A stretch of 64,000 nucleotides of DNA, taken from the NCBI GenBank assembly GCA_004000515.1, contig CP034537.1:5594001-5658000 (forward strand). The letters run 5' to 3'. Shown piece after piece: positions 22,761 through 30,246 of the stretch. The notes below the pieces were generated by a model. That model was given only the letters and a program-made list of their open reading frames with translations. It searched no databases and was not told where the DNA came from. A program made the position numbers and the translations under genes. Source of the stretch: Pseudomonas poae. Its GTDB lineage: Bacteria; Pseudomonadota; Gammaproteobacteria; Pseudomonadales; Pseudomonadaceae. Position 1 is the stretch's first letter. The number at the start of each line of letters is the position of its first letter.

Positions 22761-23210
22761 TTACAACTGCCAGGAGCCGATATCGGCGTTGACGCCATCG
22801 CCATCCGGTTGGCCATCGGCGCCCAGGGAGAACACATCCACCTCACCGTTGGCACCCGGATTGAGGTAGTGATAAGGGTTGCCCCAAGGGTCGTTGGGCA
22901 AGCGATCCAGATAGGCACGCCAGTTGCTGTTTTTCGCATCTGCCGGGCGTTCCACCAGCACCTTCAGGCCCTGGTTCATGTTTGGATAAGTGCCGTGGTC
23001 AAGGCGGTAGAGTTTCAGCGCCTGCATCAAGCCGCCGATGTCCTGCTTGGCCGCCGTGGCCCGTGCCTGGTCCGGTCGGTCGAGCACTTTGGGCACCACC
23101 ATGGCGGCCAGGATCCCGAGGATGACCACCACCACCATGATCTCGATCAGCGTGAACCCACGCTGGCGACGAGAGCCTGGCAATGGGGACGTTAGGCGCG
23201 CGATATCCAT
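22761..23210 (-). CDS. hxcT: Major pseudopilin HxcT (GspG family)
   Basis: Intact, 149 residues from the ATG at 23210, preceded by AAGGAA; the ORF upstream to 23312 is shadow. The leader RRQRG/FTLIEIMVVVVILGILAA has the class III cleavage site and Glu5. The GspG signature follows (AAKQDIGGLMQALKLYRLDHGTYP) with the calcium-loop region near the C-terminus (GEVDVFSLGADGQPDGDGVN). It is the main subunit of the periplasmic pseudopilus. It is the first gene of the minus-strand run hxcT-X-Y-Z-Q and is divergent from hxcV, with a 148-nt gap that may hold both promoters. Confidence 0.93.
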   Translation of the reverse strand: MDIARLTSPLPGSRRQRGFTLIEIMVVVVILGILAAMVVPKVLDRPDQARATAAKQDIGGLMQALKLYRLDHGTYPNMNQGLKVLVERPADAKNSNWRAYLDRLPNDPWGNPYHYLNPGANGEVDVFSLGADGQPDGDGVNADIGSWQL

Positions 23211-23358
23211 CTCGACATTCCTTGGCTTGAGTGCAATTCGTGGCGCAGTGTTGCAAGAACACATGTCAGTCGTATTGAAAATCCTCGGGAGTTTCAGTCG
23301 CCAATCGGTCAACTCCCGGCGCTAGTCTGCGGGCCTGTTTCCCGGCTTTGAGAGCGCC

Positions 23359-23724
23359 ATGTACGGCCGTCGCAACACGCAAGGTTTCACCCTGATCGAG
23401 GTGCTGGTGGCGCTGGCAATCATCGCTGTGGCCATGGCCGCCGCCGTACGCGTGGCCGGGTTGATGACCCAGAGCAATGGGCTGCTGCGCGACAAATCCA
23501 TCGCGCTGCTGGCAGCACAAAGCCGTCTGGCGGAACTGCGCCTGGAAGGCCACCTGCGTAGCGGCAAGAAGACGTTCGACTGCGATCAAGGCCGCCTGAA
23601 ACTGCGCTGTGAGCAAACCATCAATGCAGAAGGCCGCGTGTTTCAGGTCAGCGTGCAAGTGTTGGACGCCAGCCGCGAGGCCCCGCCCCTGGCGCGCCTG
23701 GACACACAGGTCATGGCCGAGTGA
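23359..23724 (+). CDS. hxcV: Minor pseudopilin HxcV (GspI family)
   Basis: Intact, 121 residues. The leader MYGRRNTQG/FTLIEVLVALAIIAVAM gives a class III cleavage site with Glu5. A short GspI body follows (SNGLLRDKSIALLAAQSRLAELRLEG) with a Cys pair (FDCDQGRLKLRCEQ) that may form a disulfide. GspI nucleates the GspI-J-K tip complex. It is transcribed away from hxcT, and its 3' end overlaps hxcP tail to tail by 14 nt. Confidence 0.88.
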   Translation: MYGRRNTQGFTLIEVLVALAIIAVAMAAAVRVAGLMTQSNGLLRDKSIALLAAQSRLAELRLEGHLRSGKKTFDCDQGRLKLRCEQTINAEGRVFQVSVQVLDASREAPPLARLDTQVMAE

Positions 23725-24142
23725 GCGTCGGCAACGCAGGGCCATCGGGCAATTTGTCGAGGTTGACGCGAACCTTTTCGCCAGCGTGCTCGATCTCTAC
23801 GCCGTCACCTTCGATGGCCGTCAATCGCACGCCTGGGCTAAGACGTTCGCCCAACAAGAAACTGCGCGGCGGGCCACCGTTGAGGCTGAGGATGGCCACC
23901 GCGCCACGGGCCCCGGCCAGCACCCCCGTGACTTTTACCTGTGGGGCTGTCGCCACCGTGGAAAACCACTGCAACGCCGGGTTATCGCTGCGCGCCGCCA
24001 AGGCCTGGGGCGTGGCTTGGGGCGTGTTGGATTCAGCGGAGGTGAGCAACAACGGCGTCCACACCACAACACCGGCCAATGCCGCCAACAACGCCAGCGC
24101 CTGCACGCCATGGGCGGGTGAAACACGAAGGGCGAATGCCAT
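23711..24142 (-). CDS. hxcP: Type II secretion protein HxcP (short GspC family)
   Basis: Intact, 143 residues. A cytoplasmic start is followed by one transmembrane helix (ALALLAALAGVVVWTPLLL, ~16-34) and a homology-region domain (VKVTGVLAGARGAVAILSLNGGPPRSFLLGERL). GspC normally continues into a PDZ or coiled-coil domain of about 100 residues; here the protein stops right after the HR domain (LDKLPDGPALPTLTRP), so that domain is missing. The HR domain contacts the secretin N0 domain. It is on the minus strand between plus-strand hxcV and hxcU. No frameshift is evident, and the short form appears genuine. Confidence 0.8.
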   Translation of the reverse strand: MAFALRVSPAHGVQALALLAALAGVVVWTPLLLTSAESNTPQATPQALAARSDNPALQWFSTVATAPQVKVTGVLAGARGAVAILSLNGGPPRSFLLGERLSPGVRLTAIEGDGVEIEHAGEKVRVNLDKLPDGPALPTLTRP

Positions 24143-24249
24143 GGGAGGACCTCCTGTTTGTCCGTGGCACCAGCCTACAGGCCAATTCGCACGTTTTTAT
24201 TTCAGCTGTTTTTATTTGAAGCATTCTCCAGCGCCCCAGGGGCAGACCA

Positions 24250-24701
24250 ATGAAACAGCAAGGCTTCACCCTGATCGAGCTGATGGTGGTGCTGGTGATC
24301 ATCGGCATTGCCAGTGCTGCCATCAGCCTCACCATCAAACCCGATCCGTTGCACCTGCTGCGCAAAGACGCCGAACGCCTCAGCCAACTGCTGCAAGTCG
24401 CCCAGGCCGAAGCCCGCGCCGACGGTCGGCCGATTACGTTGCGGGCGGATGCCAAGGGTTTTCGATTCAGCCGCCGCAGTGATGATGGGCTGGGGTAGAC
24501 GCCTTCCAGGGCGACGCTCAACTGCGACCGCGCCTATGGGAAAGCACCCCGATGCAACTCAACATCGAACCCCGGCAAACCCTGGTGCTCAATGCCGAAT
24601 GGATCAACCCGCCGGTAAGCGTGGTGCTCTCAGACGGACAACACAGCCTCAGCCTGCAACGCGACGCCGCCGGCCTGATGCGTGTAATCAGCCAACCATG
24701 A
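24250..24701 (+). CDS. hxcU: Minor pseudopilin HxcU (GspH family), frameshifted
   Basis: About 151 residues. It starts MKQQG/FTLIELMVVLVIIGIASAA, a class III leader with Glu5. The body (DPLHLLRKDAERLSQLLQVAQAEARADGRPITLRAD) is typical of GspH. A stop appears early near 24497 after DDGLG; shifting frame restores VDAFQGDAQLRPRLWESTP through to VISQP, ending at 24701. A one-base deletion in a G run (ctggggtag) explains it. GspH lies near the top of the pseudopilus. The TGA overlaps a possible hxcW start. Confidence 0.85.
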
Positions 24702-24715
24702 GCAAGGGAACGGGA

Positions 24716-25324
24716 ATGAATCGACAGCAACGCCCATCACAGCAAGGCTTCACGCTGATCGAAGTGATGGTAGCGATCATGCTGATGGCACTGGTCAGCG
24801 TCATCGCCTGGCGTGGGCTCGATAGCGTAACCCGCGCGGACCAGCACTTGCAGGCCAGTACCGAGCAAACCGAGGTACTGCTGCGGGCCTTGAACCAACT
24901 GCAGCGCGACATCAGCTTGCGGGCCAGTGTTGAACTTGTGGCACCCGGCTCACCCGAAGTCGAAGGGCTGGCGGCGGTGACCGTGCGCAGTTCCGACACC
25001 CAAGGCTTTCGCCTGGACGTGATCCGCAGCGCCCCCGTTGCAGGGGACGGCTTGCAACGGGTGCGCTGGTGGCTCAAGGGCGATTCACTGTACCGGGCCT
25101 TGGCGCCCGCACGGGATCGCTTCCCGTTGCCGGCGGCCAAGGAGGGGGTGGTGGTGTTGACCGGTGTGAGTGACGTGCAAGTACGGGTTTGGGAGGTGGA
25201 TAAGGGCTGGCGGCAGTTAAGCGGCAATCGGCGAGAGGACCCGTTGGGGTTGGAGGTCAGTTGGGTGCGGGACACACCGCAGGGTGTGGAGCGGTACCGC
25301 CAGGTGGTGGGGCCGTTAAGATAA
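24716..25324 (+). CDS. hxcW: Minor pseudopilin HxcW (GspJ family)
   Basis: Intact, 202 residues from the ATG at 24716, which has AAGGGA at a good distance. An ATG at 24698 overlaps the hxcU stop as ATGA but lacks a ribosome site. The leader RPSQQG/FTLIEVMVAIMLMALVSVI has Glu5. The GspJ body includes LRALNQLQRDISLRASVELV and WWLKGDSLYRALAP, and ends EVSWVRDTPQGVERYRQVV. It forms the pseudopilus tip with GspI and GspK. It converges on vreR, leaving only 20 nt between stops. Confidence 0.9.
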   Translation: MNRQQRPSQQGFTLIEVMVAIMLMALVSVIAWRGLDSVTRADQHLQASTEQTEVLLRALNQLQRDISLRASVELVAPGSPEVEGLAAVTVRSSDTQGFRLDVIRSAPVAGDGLQRVRWWLKGDSLYRALAPARDRFPLPAAKEGVVVLTGVSDVQVRVWEVDKGWRQLSGNRREDPLGLEVSWVRDTPQGVERYRQVVGPLR

Positions 25325-25344
25325 GGGCACGCCTATGCCTCAAC

Positions 25345-26265
25345 TCAACAACACAACGCCCCCGGCAGCTCCGTGCACTTGACGCCGTACGCATCCCGAA
25401 TCAACAGCGCCACCCCCGCCAGTTGCTGCAAACTGAACCGCGCCTGTACCCGGCGCTGGCCAAGCTCCTTGTTCAGCAGCACCAGCATCCCAGGTCGATA
25501 ACGGTTGATCTCATCCACTACCGTGGCCAGCGTTGCGTTGTTGAACACCAGGATCTGCTCACGCCAGGCCACCACCGCCTGGGTATCCACCACCGCCACT
25601 TCACTCACACCCGCTGCGCCGTAGGTCAACTGACGGCCGCTTTCCAGACGCACGCTGCGCCCGGCCACATCCACCAACAATGAACCCTCGATGCAGGTCA
25701 CGCACACGCTACGGTCGGTATTGCGTACGTTGAACCGTGCTTGCGCCGCACTGACCCAGCCTTCCCCTGCCTGGACCTTGAGCGGTTGGGCTACGTGGGC
25801 GAGCACTTCGACTTCGCCTTCGAGCAGTTCAATGCCCTGCCCCACGCGGCTGATGCGCGTCTGGGTATTCAGTTCCAGGCTGACGCCTTCGCTCAGCAGT
25901 ACCTGACGCTGCTCGCCAACTTCGGTGCGGTAGTCGGCCGAGAGCCCGGCGAAACCACCGGGTACACCGACGCTCACCATTACCACCGCGGCCGAGGCGG
26001 CAATTGCGCCACCCAGGAAGGCACGGCGGCCGAAGTTGCGCGGTTGAGATTCCTGTTGCAGCGCCGGCGCCAGTTGCTGCCACAGCGCCTTGGCCTGTTC
26101 GAACGCCTGCGCGTGTTCCGGGCTCTGGGCGCGCCAGGCGTGCAGTGCCTTGGCGTCGGCGACGGTGGCGCGGCCCGACGTCAGCAGCACCAGCCAGTCG
26201 CGGGCTTCATCGTGCAGGGGGCTGGCAGCGGTTTGCCGGGCGGTGGGGAAGCTAAAAATATTCAA
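25345..26265 (-). CDS. vreR: FecR-type anti-sigma/signal-transducing protein VreR
   Basis: Intact, 306 residues. The N-terminal cytoplasmic DUF4880 domain (EARDWLVLLTSGRATVADAKALHAWRAQSPEHAQAF) binds the sigma factor. A transmembrane segment sits at about residues 83-105 (RRAFLGGAIAASAAVVMVSVG). The periplasmic FecR domain follows (SLELNTQTRISRVGQGIELLEGEVEV) with a C-terminal STN-like/DUF4974 tail (VVDEINRYRPGMLVLLN). In PUMA3, VreR holds VreI inactive until phosphate limitation and a VreA-dependent signal release it. It lies 37 nt downstream of vreI, in the same direction. Confidence 0.88.
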   Translation of the reverse strand: MNIFSFPTARQTAASPLHDEARDWLVLLTSGRATVADAKALHAWRAQSPEHAQAFEQAKALWQQLAPALQQESQPRNFGRRAFLGGAIAASAAVVMVSVGVPGGFAGLSADYRTEVGEQRQVLLSEGVSLELNTQTRISRVGQGIELLEGEVEVLAHVAQPLKVQAGEGWVSAAQARFNVRNTDRSVCVTCIEGSLLVDVAGRSVRLESGRQLTYGAAGVSEVAVVDTQAVVAWREQILVFNNATLATVVDEINRYRPGMLVLLNKELGQRRVQARFSLQQLAGVALLIRDAYGVKCTELPGALCC

Positions 26266-26302
26266 GCGCGCACATACTCACGGATTTATCAGGGACTCGA
26301 CA

Positions 26303-26847
26303 CTAAGACGGTTTTCCGGCCCCGGGACCGAACCGCTGAATCACTTTTCTTTCCAGACGCTTGGCACAGTGGCCCAGGGCGGCCTTGATTTCCTTCTCGA
26401 CCATGCGCGTGGAGATGCCGAAACGCTGGGAGATTTCCAGGTGCGGCGCTTCCTCCAGGCGGGCGGCGATGAGGATTTTGCGGCGACGTGCCGGCAGTTC
26501 GTAGAGGGCTTTGACCAGGGACTGGATTTCCGCTGGCCGCCGACTACCCGTGACGGGTCTTGGGCTTCGTCGGCGGTTTGCAGCAGTTCCTCTACTTCAC
26601 TGCCAGTGAGCAAGCGCGCGTCGGCCTGGCGGCGGTCGGCGGCGATATTCAGGGCCATACGGTAGAGGTAAGCGTTGGGTTGTTGCAGGTTAGGCGGGAC
26701 GTCCATGCGGTCGACCCGCAGGTAGGTTTCGTGCAGGACATCATTGGCCAGGTCCTCCGAACCCAGGCGCTTGCGCAAACGCACCTTGAAGTCTTCGTAG
26801 GACGCCAGGAACAAGCTGACCATCGTACTGTGCCCGGTATTTTTCAT
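26303..26847 (-). CDS. vreI: ECF sigma factor VreI (FecI family), frameshifted
   Basis: About 181 residues. The ATG at 26847 overlaps the vreA stop (ATGA). Region 2 is clear (LFLASYEDFKVRLRKRLGSEDLANDVLHETYLRV with LQQPNAYLYRMALNIAADRR). A one-base loss near 26550 shifts the frame after QDPSRVV. The correct frame continues as sigma region 4 (PAEIQSLVKALYELPARRRK, then ISQRFGISTRMVEKEIKAAL) and ends at a stop at 26303, not 26341. In P. aeruginosa VreI activates hxc, pdtA and its own operon during phosphate starvation. Here it sits at the far end of the same gene block, so the same regulon is likely. Confidence 0.87.
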
Positions 26848-27494
26848 CCGCCCGAGGCTCCCTTTCCTGCTGTGCATTCCATGCGCGTTCCTGTTGTGTC
26901 GGGCATCAAAAGTAAAGTCACCGGCTGGCGCAGCGAACTCGGTGCAGGTCGTTCCACCTGCGTAGTGCCGAGGCTGCGCACCAGTGCTTCATCGCGTTGT
27001 TCATCGCCGGTGGAACTGACCAGCCGACTGTGTTCGATCCACCCCTCAGGGTTGACCCAAACCTGCACCAGTGCGCGAAAGCTGCCGGGGCGCGTCAGGG
27101 GCGAGCGGCACAGGCTGGCCTCAATGGCCTGCTGCAACGCCGTGGCGTAGCTGTTGTTGATCCTCGCGGCATTGCGTGCCGCTGCGCCACGGGCCGCAGG
27201 CGGCGGGTTGACCTCGGGCAGTTGCAAGGTGAATGCATCGTTGCGTGCATAACGCGCCATCAGGCCACTCCCTGTCAGCAACATCGCCAGTGCTTCTTGC
27301 GCCGTAAAACGCCCGCGCACTCCGATGGAGCGCCGGCCCCGCGTCAACTCGCGGTCCACCAGCACCGCCATCCCGGTGGCGCGGCTGTAGGCTTGCAGTG
27401 CATGTTCCAGGTCCTGTGCCGGCAGGTTCAGGGTCAGCAGCGGTGACTGCGCTTGCGCCGCCGTGCCTATGCCCAGCAGCAACAGTAAGACCAC
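26844..27494 (-). CDS. vreA: PUMA3 receptor-like protein VreA (STN domain, no TonB-receptor barrel)
   Basis: About 216 residues. A hydrophobic signal (VLLLLLGIGTAAQAQ) is followed by a secretin/TonB short N-terminal (STN) domain (LNLPAQDLEHALQAYSRATG and FTAQEALAMLLTGSGL). A linker rich in A/P/R leads to a C-terminal domain like that of TonB (VQVWVNPEGWIEHSRLVSSTG, then VTLLLMP). There is no plug or beta-barrel. This matches VreA, the unusual receptor component of PUMA3, which signals to VreR without transport. The GTG at 27494 is the only in-frame start I see; the first residues are uncertain because an indel upstream is possible (MRR just before). Confidence 0.82.
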   Translation of the reverse strand: MVLLLLLGIGTAAQAQSPLLTLNLPAQDLEHALQAYSRATGMAVLVDRELTRGRRSIGVRGRFTAQEALAMLLTGSGLMARYARNDAFTLQLPEVNPPPAARGAAARNAARINNSYATALQQAIEASLCRSPLTRPGSFRALVQVWVNPEGWIEHSRLVSSTGDEQRDEALVRSLGTTQVERPAPSSLRQPVTLLLMPDTTGTRMECTAGKGASGG

Positions 27495-27703
27495 GGCGCA
27501 TACGGCGCGCCTCCAGCCCCCTGCTCACCCCCCTGCGTTGCATCGCTGCACGGCCGACGTGTCCTAGAAAACCGTCATCCTGAGGCTCGTTTATGAACCT
27601 GATGTTACGGTGATGGCAAAAAAACATCACGGTGACGAGAAGTCCACTGCACTACACTTCCAAGCCTAACCGGCCCACCCCGCGGGCCCGCCAGGAGGCT
27701 GCG

Positions 27704-28003
27704 ATGAAGCTGTTGCCCACCCTTGCCAGCGTGTTGCTGTGCAGTGCCTTACCCTTGTTTGCCCACGCCGACAGCTGCACCGAAGTGTCGGTGGATGGCT
27801 ACAAGGCACCCGACTACGGCTGCCTCAGCCAACAGATGGGCAGCGATACAAACGCGGTCAAGGCAACGAAGAAAAACCGTGAAGCACAGAACATTCCGGT
27901 CGATAAACGCGCGCCGAATGCAGTGGGTTTGTCCACACCGGCAGCCACCAGTGTGCGCATGGGCAATACCTTCGGCACCTCGGTGAAACCGCAGCGGCCT
28001 TGA
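27704..28003 (+). CDS. Small exported protein of unknown function
   Basis: An intact 99-residue protein. The ATG at 27704 follows a strong AGGAGG site; the longer frame to 27632 has none. Residues 1-21 are a signal peptide ending in AHA, giving a mature protein of about 78 residues that starts DSCTEVSVDGYKAP. Two Cys residues (SCTE and YGCLSQQMG) could form a disulfide. The rest is polar, with no membrane segment and no motif I recognise. It is divergent from vreA with a 209-nt gap, so it may share the phosphate-responsive control region. Unknown family. Confidence 0.65.
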   Translation: MKLLPTLASVLLCSALPLFAHADSCTEVSVDGYKAPDYGCLSQQMGSDTNAVKATKKNREAQNIPVDKRAPNAVGLSTPAATSVRMGNTFGTSVKPQRP

Positions 28004-28149
28004 GGGCCACGGAAACAAAAATGTAGCACTCGGTAACATCTCGCCCCGCCTTGGGGCACGCCCACTGCGCCGTCCCCGTGTCTGCGGGCCCATCAGGCCA
28101 TGGCGCAGTTCGTGCATCCTCTGCCACTCCCTCGTCATCTGAACCCGCC

Positions 28150-28958
28150 ATGCGCCCCAAGGAACTGAAACTCTGGACCACCGGTGTTGCCCACCTGCTG
28201 GACCTGCCTGCCGGCCATGCACGACTGGCGGGGCTCAGCCACTGGTTGCGCCAGGTCTGCCCGGTAGATCACTTCGTGTTGTTTGTCTACGAAGGCAACC
28301 ACCGCCCGCTGGCGATGTTCGACACGTTCTGCGCTGACAAGCGTGGCGTGTATGTGGATGACTACCAGTGCGGCCCCTACCTGCTCGACCCGTTCTACTT
28401 GGCCTGTACCCGTGGCCAGGCGCCGGGTTTGTGGCGGTTGCGCCAGTTCGCACCGGACCACTTCTACCTCGGCGAGTATTACCTCACCTATTACCAACAG
28501 ACGGGCCTGGCGGAAGAGATTGCGTTTTTCGTCGACCTGGGTGCGGGGGCCACGGCGGTGTTGTCGCTGATGCGCGCCACCGCCAGTTGCGCGTTCAGTC
28601 GTGATGAGATGCAGTTGATCGAATGCGCCCATGCGGTGGTGGAACAGGTGATCGGTGAGGCTTGGCGCTTGCGTCAGGCACAGCAACCACGCCCGGCCCA
28701 GGACCTGGACTTCAAGATCCGCGAAGCCTTCGACCAGTTCGGCGCGCATATCCTCACCGGGCGCGAGCAGAGATCGTGCAACTGTTATTGCGCGGCCACT
28801 CCAGCGCCTCGGTGGCCGAGCAGTTGAGCATCAGCCCCGGCACGGTGAAGATCCATCGCAAGAACATCTACGCCAAGCTCGGCATTGGCAGCCAGTCGGA
28901 GCTGCTCGGGTTGTTTATCCGCGACCTCACTGGTCAGGAATTGGTGGCGGTTGCCTGA
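28150..28958 (+). CDS. LuxR-family transcriptional regulator, frameshifted
   Basis: About 270 residues. An N-terminal domain of about 200 residues with no receiver or autoinducer motif I can name (FDTFCADKRGVYVDDYQCGPYL) is followed by a LuxR helix-turn-helix. The DNA-binding part starts LTGRE and continues EIVQLLLRGHSSASVAEQL then ISPGTVKIHRKNIYAKLGI in another frame. One missing G near 28768 explains the break. The ATG at 28150 is the start I chose, but no strong ribosome site is obvious. It lies 140 nt upstream of, and co-directional with, the polyamine-type ABC operon and is its likely regulator. Confidence 0.82.
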
Positions 28959-29098
28959 TTGGCACAACGCTGTTCAGGCAGTTAAGCGCAACATCGCAAT
29001 CACCGAAAACGACTCTATCCCCCAAGGGATATATACAGCGCAAAACCCCCATTGCTAGTTTGGCCCTCGACGCAAACCCGCCTCGAGGAAACCAGACC

Positions 29099-30214
29099 GT
29101 GAACGACACTTCGCCCAGCGACATCGAATTTTGCAACGTGGTCAAGCGCTATGGCCCGGTGCAGGCCGTGAACGGCCTGAACTTCTCGGTGCGCCGTGGC
29201 TCGTTCCACTCTTTCCTGGGCGGTTCGGGCTGCGGCAAGACCACCACCCTGCGCATGATCGCAGGCTTCGAACAACCCACCAGCGGCGAAGTACGCCTCG
29301 CCGGGCAGAACGTGGCAGGCGTGCCGGCCTTCGAGCGGCCGGTGAACATGGTGTTCCAGCATTACGCGCTGTTCCCGCACCTGACCGTGGCGCAGAACAT
29401 CGCCTACGGCCTGCGTTATCGCACCCCGCGCCCCGACAAGAAAACCCAACTGCGCATGGCCGATGAAGCCCTGGAGATGGTGCGCCTGAGCGGCTTTGGT
29501 CAACGCAAGCCGAGCGAACTGTCTGGCGGCCAGCAGCAACGTGTGGCCCTGGCTCGCGCTTTGGTGAACAAACCCACCGTGTTGCTGCTGGATGAACCGC
29601 TGGCGGCGCTGGACCGCAAGTTGCGCAAGGAGATGCAATCGGAGTTGCTGCGCCTGCAACGGGAAGTCGGCATCACCTTTGTGCTGGTGACCCACGACCA
29701 GGAAGAAGCCCTGTCGATGAGCGACAGCATCAGCGTGATGCACAACGGTTCGATCATCCAGACCGCTACTCCGGAGCAACTCTACGAAACCCCGGCCAGC
29801 CGCTACGTCGCCGACTTTATCGGCGAGTCCAACCTGTTCAACGGCACCGTGCGCCGCCTGCAAGGCAACGCGGTGGTGCTGCGCACGGCCCAGGGCCTGG
29901 AACTGACCAGCCCGCTGACACCCACCGGCCAGGCGCTGGGGGCAGACGCCGAAGGTTGCATCGCGGTGCGTCCGGAGCTGATCAGCATCGCCGCCACCGG
30001 TGCCGAGCTGGCCCGTGAAGTATCGCTGCCAGGTTGTGTGGAGGACCGCATCTACCTGGGCAATTCCACCGAATACCGCGTACGCACCCAGGCCTTCGGC
30101 GTGGTCTGCGTGCGCGTGCCACGCCAGCAGGATCAAGGCCTGCAGGCGTTCGAACACGGCGCAGCGGTCAGCGTCGGCTGGGATCATGCCAATGGCCTGG
30201 CCATGGCGTTGTAA
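29099..30214 (+). CDS. ABC importer ATP-binding subunit (PotA-like, polyamine type)
   Basis: Intact, 371 residues from a GTG at 29099 with GAGGAAA upstream. It has Walker A GGSGCGKTTTLRM, Q-loop (FQHYALFPHL), signature LSGGQQQRVALARAL, Walker B (VLLLDEPLAALD) and the switch His (VTHDQEEAL). The C-terminal regulatory TOBE domain (IAVRPELISI; VEDRIYLGNSTEYRVRT) is typical of PotA/MalK-type ATPases. With the next three genes it makes a complete importer of the spermidine/putrescine type. The substrate is not settled; the linked aldehyde dehydrogenase favours a polyamine or other amine. Confidence 0.9.
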   Translation: MNDTSPSDIEFCNVVKRYGPVQAVNGLNFSVRRGSFHSFLGGSGCGKTTTLRMIAGFEQPTSGEVRLAGQNVAGVPAFERPVNMVFQHYALFPHLTVAQNIAYGLRYRTPRPDKKTQLRMADEALEMVRLSGFGQRKPSELSGGQQQRVALARALVNKPTVLLLDEPLAALDRKLRKEMQSELLRLQREVGITFVLVTHDQEEALSMSDSISVMHNGSIIQTATPEQLYETPASRYVADFIGESNLFNGTVRRLQGNAVVLRTAQGLELTSPLTPTGQALGADAEGCIAVRPELISIAATGAELAREVSLPGCVEDRIYLGNSTEYRVRTQAFGVVCVRVPRQQDQGLQAFEHGAAVSVGWDHANGLAMAL

Positions 30215-30246
30215 ATCACTTTTCTCAAACGATTGTGGAGCGTGTC

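Noticed and set aside
29015-30187. 390-codon minus-strand ORF antisense to the ABC ATPase
   Set aside because: The plus strand has every ABC ATPase motif; the antisense ORF is His/Gln/Arg-rich and featureless.
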